Below, piece by piece: positions 24,519 to 33,500 of a DNA stretch of 64,000 nt; position 1 is the stretch's first letter; every line of letters starts with the position of its first letter. A program made the translations under genes and the position numbers. The stretch comes from Chondrosia reniformis (lineage: Eukaryota > Porifera > Demospongiae > Chondrillida > Chondrillidae), in NCBI GenBank assembly GCA_947172415.1, contig OX359189.1, forward strand, positions 8,880,501 through 8,944,500, written 5' to 3'. The notes under the pieces were generated by a model. The model did no database searches, was not told the DNA's origin, and saw only the letters and a program-made list of their open reading frames with translations.

Positions 24519-24640
24519 TGGATTACAGGCTAGCATAAGTTTGTTCTTTTTCTTCTCAATACACACATAAGCAGGATTTCTCTCCATTTTGATATTTACA
24601 GATCCACTGACAGTCCTGTGTTCTGAAGAAACTGTTATAT
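24519..24640 (-). pseudogene. Orphan copy of the R1 cytoplasmic-tail exon
   Basis: Reading the minus strand gives TVSGSVNIKMERNPAYVCIE, nearly the R1 tail (TVSGSVDINMEKNPAYVCIE). A deletion of about ten bases afterwards shifts the frame, so the second YANL box and the stop are lost. The flank up to 24190 is also copied from R1. No receptor exons lie nearby. It is a relic of a duplicated receptor 3' end. Confidence 0.75.
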
Positions 24641-26000
24641 TGGATATATCCATGCAATATAACTTGTATACTAAGAGATCAATGGAAGCATTCATACATT
24701 TTGGATATCTTTTGCTTTTTATGTGGTGGTATAAGTATCATTGTTGTAGAATTCGAAGTTCAAAATGTACTTGAGGGTTGCAGAGGTTTAGAAGGTGTAA
24801 AACTTGCAGTGGGAGTGATCACAAGAATTCTTAGTTGCATTAGTGACTCTACCTTGCTGGAGATAATGTTGAACTAGATGGATAATCATTATGGTAGGAT
24901 TTTGTTGTCTGAAAGAGAAAAAGGAGGATCAATCATCAGGGGATCCTTGGTATTATCTTGTATTGCACAACGCTTTCTGTTTTCCTTACTTTTTTATTTA
25001 ATTGCTTGCGCGTGCATTGCTACAAATAACATGTGCACTACTTTAGAGCTCGCTTGGCATTCCAAGTCATTTCTACAGTATTGGTGGTAATGCATACTAT
25101 TTTCAATTTATTATTAAACATATAATTTTTATTTATTTTATTTCATTATTATTAAAGGTACAGCCCCATCAGCACAATACTGGTATGACTAGGGGACCTT
25201 ATATACAAAGAAATAAATGAGTAAATATATTTCTAACATTTTAAATAAATATAAAAATTCAGAATAGGAATTAATTTAACTAAAAAAGAATTCCATTCCT
25301 GTCCAGCTTTGTAGAAGTAGGACTTAGCTAGCCAATTAGACTTTGGAGTTGGCAAGTAAATGTCACTTGCTCTCCTAGTAGATCGCAAACCTAATTAATA
25401 TAATACGAGAGAGACATTAGAGGAACAATTAGTGTATGCTGAAAGCCATTTCAACAACATGTTACATATTTATCACATGTGTGGCTAGTTATATGTAGGT
25501 AATTTTATGAACAAGAAGACTTTTGTGATAGAACATTAATTACATTGCCATATACAGTACACCATATAAAAGCCAATTGGATGTAGCAAATGTAGAAGCA
25601 ATATTAATACCATTAATATTGCTTTACATTTTGAATAACTGTAGATGGTTACCGTGGCTACAGTAGACAAACAGATCATATTAACGTTAAAAAACGTTGA
25701 CACATTAAACAAGGCCTCGCGATTGGATTCTACAGCTACAAATCCTTATATTGCGAGACATTCATTTTCCTCAGCTGCGCAGCCATCTGAACTGGATAAT
25801 TAACATATGCAAATTTAGTAGTATACGAGCTACGTAAGTGTAAAAAGAATCACGTGTTTACTTGCAAGGCGAGTGACTTCGATCTTATTCAAGAGGTCCA
25901 TTTCGAAATTTAAATCCGGAGGAGAAGGTGCTGTCTGAACACTTGGGTGGATTCTAATTGATTAATCTGCTGACTTATATGACTTTGTTAACTTATTTAG
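24641..26000. other. Intergenic, upstream of the nuclease-like gene
   Basis: No exon is supported. AT-rich apart from 25690-25930, where CpG words and a candidate promoter for the gene starting at 26001 occur. The base before the ATG is preceded by TTATTTAG, so a 5' untranslated exon is possible. Confidence 0.4.
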
Positions 26001-27832
26001 ATGGCCAAACAAATTCAGTGTTATTGTAGAGGTGGCGCTGGTATCTGTGTTGGCTGTATGTGTGTACAAAACGATGAATGGTGCGACCTGTCGTGTGGCT
26101 GCAAAGGTAAATGTACAAACAAGGTCAGTTCTTCTTGGCATTTGGTTTGCTATATCGATCAATCAATCAATCATTATTAAAGTGCACCGCACCCTAAGGC
26201 GCTAGGAAAAGGGATCCAATGTAGCACTAGTATGTCATAAAAGTAAAGAAAATGTTAAACCATAATGCATAATAAGTTTAGAACAAAGCTAGCAGCATAT
26301 GTCACACATCAGATCTGTCACACCACATTGAACTAAGAGTTAGTTAGGGTTAGATATATAACATCTTTTATGTACATACAGAATACCTGGGTACAGTTTA
26401 ATTTGCTCATTTCTTTGCAACTAGTGTTTGTTCTATATATGGTTCTGTGATTCAATGAGCTATCAGTAGTACGTATATATGTCATTACCATGACAACTAC
26501 TTTGGCTCTAAATCTAGTTTTCCTGAGAGATTATAAAGACAAAGAAACTACATCATACTTATAGAGATTATATAGAGGCTGTCATATATGACTATCACTA
26601 TTTAAGAAGCCTCTACTGCTAACATATGTTGATAAACATTTGCCTTGTGTATGAGTACATAATTGTATAGGTGAATGTATCAGTGACATTTTCGGTACTT
26701 AAAACTTTTAAATTAGTGAACAAGTGATAAATAAGTTCAAACTGTCACTCAGTTCCAATGAGCCACTGTTAAAGGAAAACTGGGAACTGGGAGGCCAACA
26801 GTTGCATGTAAAGTATAACTTGTTGAAGCTTTGGTCACAGTGTTTACAGTATCTTAAGGTCACAGTGTTTACAGTATCTTAAGGTCACAGTGTTTACAGT
26901 ATCTTAAGGTCACAGTGTTTACAGTATCTTAAGGTCACAGTGTTTACAGTATCTTAAGGTCACAGTATTTACAGTATCTTAAGGTCACAGTGTTTACAGT
27001 ATCTTAAGGTCACAGTGTTTACAGTATCTTAAGGTCACAGTATTTACAGTATCTTAAGGTCACAGTGTTTACAGTATCTTAAGGTCACAGTATTTACAGT
27101 ATCTTAAGGTCACAGTGTTTACAGTATCTTAAGGTCACAGTATTTACAGTATCTTAAGGTCACAGTGTTTACAGTATCTTAAGGTCACAGTATTTACAGT
27201 ATCTTAAGGTCACAGTGTTTACAGTATCTTAAGGTCACAGTATTTACAGTATCTTAAGGTCACAGTGTTTACAGTATCTTAAGGTCACAGTATTTACAGT
27301 ATCTTAAGGTCACAGTGTTTACAGTATCTTAAGGTCACAGTATTTATAGTATCTTAAGGTCACAGTGTTTACAGTATCTTAAGGTCACAGTGTTTACAGT
27401 ATCTTGTTTTCATGGCAGGCAACAGGGAATTACTTTGAAGTAGCAATTGTCAATAAAATGGAGAGTGATAAAGAAATTACAGTTCGTAGTCGTGGTACCT
27501 GTATGAAGTGCGGTACTAAAGGTAGTGACTGCGGTCTCCGTTCTTGTCCCGACATATCTGGACTATACAAAGGCGTACCTTTTGTTGTCGATTGCAAGAA
27601 TTATGCCTCCTACGCCTACATCAAGGACAGTGATGTAGCCAAGATTATCAGTGATAAGGAACAGGGAAAGTACTCTATAGGATTTATTATTACCACTGAA
27701 GGACCAATATTAGAGAAGCAAAGAGATGAACTGAAAAAACAGAATTGTCACTTCATTCAGTTGGGTAAGGTTTATTCCAAGGACTTGAAGGGCACTGGTG
27801 TACTGGAAAAATTCAAAGACTGCTTTTCATAA
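26001..27832 (+). CDS. Cys-rich module plus PD-(D/E)XK nuclease-like protein
   Basis: Two exons, 26001-26123 and 27419-27832, join in phase 0 (AAG|GTCAGT donor, CATGGCAG acceptor) and give 178 residues. Exon 1 encodes 41 residues with ten cysteines in CxC and CxxC spacing (CYCRGGAGICVGCMC, CGCKGKCTN), a zinc-binding type module like CXC domains. Exon 2 has a second cysteine group (CMKCGTKGSDCGLRSC) and then PDISG, nine residues, VVDCKNY. That spacing fits the P-D...(D/E)-x-K core of restriction-like nucleases. An alternating strand-helix region follows (IGFIITTEGP, CHFIQLGKV), also family-like. Substrate is unknown. The 1.3-kb intron is largely a minisatellite. A degraded paralog lies at 39.6-40.0 kb. 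Origin from a mobile element is possible. Confidence 0.7.
26833..27402. repeat. 23-copy, 25-bp intronic minisatellite
   Basis: The unit GGTCACAGTGTTTACAGTAT plus CTTAA repeats every 25 bp from 26833, 23 times, up to 17 bases before the acceptor of the downstream exon. Almost the only variation is G or A in CAGT(G/A)TTTAC. From 27033 to 27357 the two forms alternate strictly, so the working unit there is 50 bp. Each unit contains TRTTTAC (forkhead-type) and AAGGTCA (nuclear-receptor half-site). The paralogous locus at 39590-39615 has a single unit. Confidence 0.95.
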
Positions 27833-28380
27833 TGGCAGACCAAATGATCTCATTTGAAACTGTAGTTCTTACACCTTAAACTGAACATTTTTATGTATTC
27901 ATAGGTGCATATGTTAGTGAACGTTTTTGTATGACATTATATATTAGGTTTGTAACTGTCATATATATGTAAATGATAGAGATATACCTAGGCCTGTCCT
28001 AGTATTTACACTTCCGTTTACTATATTATACGTACATCCTGTAAATGGGAATAAGACAATTATGTACAGTTAAAGTGTACATATATCAGATGTATCTGTC
28101 CTCTCAGCAGTGACATTGAATAATTAGTACCTGTCCTAGAAGTCACTGTAAGTATATGTACGAGTCCAATGATGTATCCACTTGTGGCTATGCATATACG
28201 TATATGACAAACTAGATAATGAACTTCCCTAGTATAGCGAAACAATTGAGGTCGGTACGTAGACATTCTTCAGTTGACATAACACTAATGAGTTAAACCT
28301 CAAATATAAACAAACAGAGGCTGTATATGCATATGACATTGTATGACTATCAGTGCATACATAGAGAAAGTAATATAGTG
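27833..28380. other. Convergent intergenic region
   Basis: Lies between the 3' ends of the nuclease-like gene (plus) and R4 (minus). No exon is supported; AT-rich. Confidence 0.5.
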
Positions 28381-30296
28381 TTAAGTGGTGTTGGCATATT
28401 GACATTCCTTTGGCTGATTTCCAATAACTTCTAAAGGAATGTAACAAGGGTTTTGTTGTTCTGTCATGACTTCTTCCACTACATCATCACTGTCATTTGC
28501 AGACTCTTTAAATTTAGAATCTAATCACAAGCAGTATATAGCAGAACATTAACAAGCAACTGCTACACATGATTATAAATTATAGCTGCTACATACAGAT
28601 GGAAAGGCTATAGGTATTGATATGCAGATGTGCAGATGTGCAGTTGCACTTGGCACCATTACAACCTACATATAAGTCATACAAACATCCACGCATGCAC
28701 GCACACATAAAGACTAGAGATATATATATTTATTGATCATGACATACATATATACGTATATATAGACATGAGATGCTATACTGGAAAGTGGGTGTACGTA
28801 TATACATATATACACATGCATGTATGACCTTTATTTCTCAATTTTCTTCTGAAGAGCAACATGATGAGAACTGCGGAAGATATCACTAACAAGACAATGA
28901 GTATACCCTCTACTCCAATGATAATATACAAATGGTTGACAACCTGTGTTAGAGGATTGCCTGAAGACACTGAATCGAATAACATTTCATATAATAAAAA
29001 CAAACTCTTAACAATACCAAACATTATACATGTATCATAATACACATGTACTCACGTAAGTACGTAAAGTATATATATATATATATAGTTTGGTTTACAG
29101 GTGTATAATCGATACACCGCAAATTGACATTGTATATAACTGTTATAGACTCCACCCCTGGCTAAAGTGCCTCGTATTATAGTTATACGTGTACACCAGT
29201 TGTGGAATATAGTTTGCCTTGGTTGCTCCAGCAACGGAGTGTATACGTACTATAATGGTTCCAGTAGATTGTTAAATTATATATGTACATGGTCAAAAAT
29301 TAAAATGCAAATATGCAGCTGTGCACAGTGTATACAAATGCACAAACACACTGTATATCCACATATATGTATGTACGTATACGTACATATGCTGTTTTTA
29401 TATACAGACGTATATACACAAATCTATAGATGCATACAAAATACATAATATGTACAGTACATTTGTACACATACTATTAGTGTACATACCAGGCAGAATA
29501 TCGTCTACCAATCTAGTGATCTTCACTGAATAACTCTCTTCTATCCAACCAGTAATCAAAACAACTCCACAACTGTAATTTACAATATCTTGGTTAGCAC
29601 TTGATTTGTTAACAGTAACTTTAATGCTAGATGCATATGGGCTATGCAGCAGTGTATAGTAGCTGTTGTTTGTGATGACTTGACCACTTTCCCACCACAA
29701 TGGGTTCACAGAGCTCATATCAAATAATGCCCTACCGTTACTAAGTTTCATATTCAAATCATCATAAGTGCAGAGCAGTGTAACTGTATCTCCGTGGTAT
29801 GCATTAGTATGACTGCTAAACAGTTGAGTAGATCCTAGAGTATATTCATAAGTAAAAGTTACTGATAATGGCAATTCAATCTAACCATATACAATATATA
29901 TACATATTGCTTATACTTGATTCTAACTAGAGGCTGTCGGGATAGGAAGGTTTTAAAGGTTGATTTTAGCTTAAAGTATAAGCCTACTGCATAACTGCAA
30001 ACCATATACAATATACATACTTAATGTAGTCACTTCATTCATTTCAACTTCACTTAGGATCTCCCCAGACTTCCCAAACAAAAACACTTGGTACTCAGTT
30101 CCTGAACACAGTCCATCAATGACAGCCTCTGTCTCATTAGTAATGACAGTCTTACTACATTCTGGTGTAGGAGCCAGTGCTGTGAGATTGTAGGTGAAGG
30201 AGAGGTCTTCAAAACAGATCTTGTTATGAGTCCATTGGATAGGGATTGATCTGCTTCTGTTCAATACAGAATTAAATTCAGGCTTCAAGGATTTCA
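28381..30296 (-). CDS. R4 alternative 3' module: FN3-Ig-transmembrane-tail
   Basis: Exons 30296-30021 (FN3), 29861-29490 (Ig: TVTLLCTYDD, PLWWESG, NYSCGVV), 28969-28829 (transmembrane, IVLLVISSAVLIMLLF) and 28520-28381 (tail) join in phase 1 and end in TAA. There is no signal-peptide exon of its own; only about 200 bp separate it from the last exon of the other R4 module. The first exon accepts phase 1, so it can be spliced from the R4 signal and Ig exons (36272-36200, 36010-35684), giving 442 residues in frame. The tail contains NPCYIPL and, further on, QYANTT, aligned with NPAYVCI and TYANL of R1. Confidence 0.75.
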
Positions 30297-30503
30297 CTAA
30301 TACATATACAATATTAACAAATATCATTACATGTCACACTCTAAAACTACTTCATTACGTACATACATATATGTATATAAGAGCTTAAGTGCACATAAGT
30401 GGGTTGGTTAAAATAAATACACTGAAAAAGTTAAGTACTGTAGCTTGACTCTGAAAATAAGAGTAATATATAGTTTTCTGACAATTAAAATTGCAACATT
30501 CCA

Positions 30504-33500
30504 TTATTGCGTTTCTGGAACAGGATTTGTAGGCACATCATCCTATTGAACAGAATAATTAGTAAATAATAAGCAGATTATAAGAACACACATTATGATA
30601 AACTAACCACAACTTTTTCAGGACTGCGGCCACAAACCCTTTCATCCTTATTTTGAGAATTTGATTGACACTCTAACGAAATAGGATCATTACTGTGTCC
30701 TGGGCCTTCATTTGGCTTCAGAGGATTACCACTGGAATGAAGGGTACTTGATTTACCATCAGCTGAAGGTTTAGCTATTTCTATAGCCTCAGGCTGGGGG
30801 CTAACTGCTGTGGTACAGTAATTTGCATTGCTTCTGCCTGAAGTCTCCTCATAAGGCGTCTGTACTTGACCTTGATCTTGCATCATGGATCTCTGTACAT
30901 CAGGTTTCAGGTAATCAGGAAGACATTTATCACTGGCAATCAGTTTTGAATCTGGAGAACTTGATTGAGTTTCTTTGGAGCCATATGGGGCTTTCGTAAC
31001 TGGATTAGATAGTGTATCTGCGTCTTTGTTTACTTCGATGGCTGGATTAGATAGTGTATCTGCGTCTTTGTTTACTTCGATGGCTGGATTAGATAGTGAA
31101 TCTGCGTCTTTGTTTACTTCGATGGCTGGATTAGATAGTGAATCTGCATCTTTGTTTACTTCGATGGCTGGATTAGATAGTGAATCTGCGTCTTTGTTTA
31201 CTTCGATGGCTGGATTAGATAGTGAATCTGCGTCTTTGTTTACTTCGATGGCTGGATTAGATAGTGTTCCTGCGTCTTTGTTTACTTCGATGGCTGGATT
31301 AGATAGTGAATCTGCATCTTTGTTTACTTCGATGGCTGGATTAGATAGTGAATCTGCGTCTTTGTTTACTTCGATGGCTGGATTAGATAGTGAATCTGCA
31401 TCTTTGTTTACTTCGATGGCTGGATTAGATAGTGAATCTGCGTCTTTGTTTACTTCGATGGCTGGATTAGATAGTGAATCTGCGTCTTTGTTTACTTCGA
31501 TGGCTGGATTAGATAGTGAATCTGCGTCTTTGTTTACTTCGATGGCTGGATTAGATAGTGAATCTGCGTCTTTGTTTACTTCGATGGCTGGATTAGATAG
31601 TGAATCTGCATCTTTGTTTACTTCGATGGCTGGATTAGATAGTGAATCTGCGTCTTTGTTTACTTCGATGGCTGGATTAGATAGTGAATCTGCGTCTTTG
31701 TTTACTTCGATGGCTGGATTAGATAGTGAATCTGCGTCTTTGTTTACTTCGATGGCTGGATTAGATAGTGAATCTGCGTCTTTGTTTACTTCGATGGCTG
31801 GATTAGATAGTGAATCTGCGTCTTTGTTTACTTTGATGGCTGGATTAGATAGTGAATCTGCATCTTTGTTTACTTCGATGGCTGGATTAGATAGTGTATC
31901 TGCATCTTTGTTTACTTCGATGGCTGGATTAGATAGTGAATCTGCGTCTTTGTTTACTTCGATGGCTGGATTAGATAGTGTATCTGCATCTTTATTTACT
32001 TCGATGGCTGGATCTTTGCTAACTTGGGCGGCTGGATTAGATAGTGTATCAACTGTAACACCTCCACAGTGAGAAGGTTTCATTTTTCTTCTATGCTTCT
32101 TAATTAGCATACCAATTAAGAGGATGAAAAGGCAAATCACAAAAAGTATTGCACCTACAACAATACCACCAATATAGCCTGTACAATAAAAGACAAAGTA
32201 TTGAATTTTATGTACACAAGCTCACATCAATAATTCATACCATTCTCCCCAACTGACTGACTGTTATCATCACCAAGTGCTAAATCTGCAGCCATACAGG
32301 TTTCTGAATCTTTGAGTTCTATAAAATATGAAGCATATAAAGTAATAAACATAAACAATTTACACAATAAATAACACAAGAATTACGTAATACTAACTTT
32401 ATGTAATTTTATCACTATACATACTGAAATACTACATTATTGCTACATTATTAAAAGGTTGTATGATCTAATACTGTGTATATTACACACAGTAATTTTG
32501 AAATCTATAAAACAGACATAATATATTAATAGAGTAGAGGTTCATTGCCATGCAAAGTACTAACCATTATTGTATAAATATTTAGTCTTGGTTGCATTCC
32601 AATTTACAGGATACATGCAATAGGCGATGACTACAATCAGATAGTTTAAATAAGTTTGGTTCCAAATAAAATAGCTGTTGCTTGATTCTTCAGAGAGATA
32701 AGTTTCTTCACTAGCTGTGCCATTGGCCAAACATGTCTTGAGATTGATGTGAAATGATAAGTTTTTACAGCATCTTTCGGGGTCCAAAGTCATGGATAAA
32801 TTGCACTTTGATAGATTGCAGTGGTTTGTAAAGTTTAAGTAAAACACTGTACACACAAGAGAAGTTCAATAATTATTAGGTAATAACATACTTGACAAAT
32901 GGTCATTGATATAACATGGTGATGTATAGTAATTGATAATTATTGTATTACAGAAGGTCAAATTTCATTTTTATAGATAGCATAGAGGTAAAAGGAATTA
33001 AACAAAACAGATTGCATTAGACAGCAAATTTTGAGGATGAGATACGTAAACAATTTTCTTTTCTAGGAGAGACAAAATTTTTGGGGAAATAAATTCTAAT
33101 ACTGATAGATGGCTCCAATTATTTATGGATCTATTTTTCTTTGATCAGAACTACGTGTACTATACTCAACTGGTAAAATAAAATGGTGACATATATGTGT
33201 AGATTTTATATCGTACATCATGCTCTCCGCATGTCAATAAGGTTGGTGATTCAAAAATTCAACTGATGGTTGAAATTTAACATACGTATAGAAAATGCTC
33301 TAAATATTACATAATATTGTTAGTAACACCACCACAATCAACCACCAAAAACATGAAAATATAAACAGCATATCTCAATTGATCAAATGTAAGTACATGC
33401 AGCCGTGAAGAGAGGGAAAGGTAGGTAGCCGTGAAGAGAGGGAAAGGTAGGTAGCCGTGAAGAGAGGGAAAGGTAGGTAGCCATTAAGAGAGGGAATGGA

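Noticed and set aside
26833..27402. Regularly spaced repeats as a CRISPR array
   Set aside because: Units are directly adjacent with no unique spacers, and the context is a eukaryotic intron. The same holds for the arrays at 5.2, 31, 33 and 63 kb.
30975..32072. 365-codon open frame on the plus strand ([14 protein letters not shown] repeats)
   Set aside because: It is the antisense shadow of the 42-bp coding array of R4. A unit divisible by three keeps several frames open. It has no splice context, and the minus-strand reading continues into a transmembrane exon.
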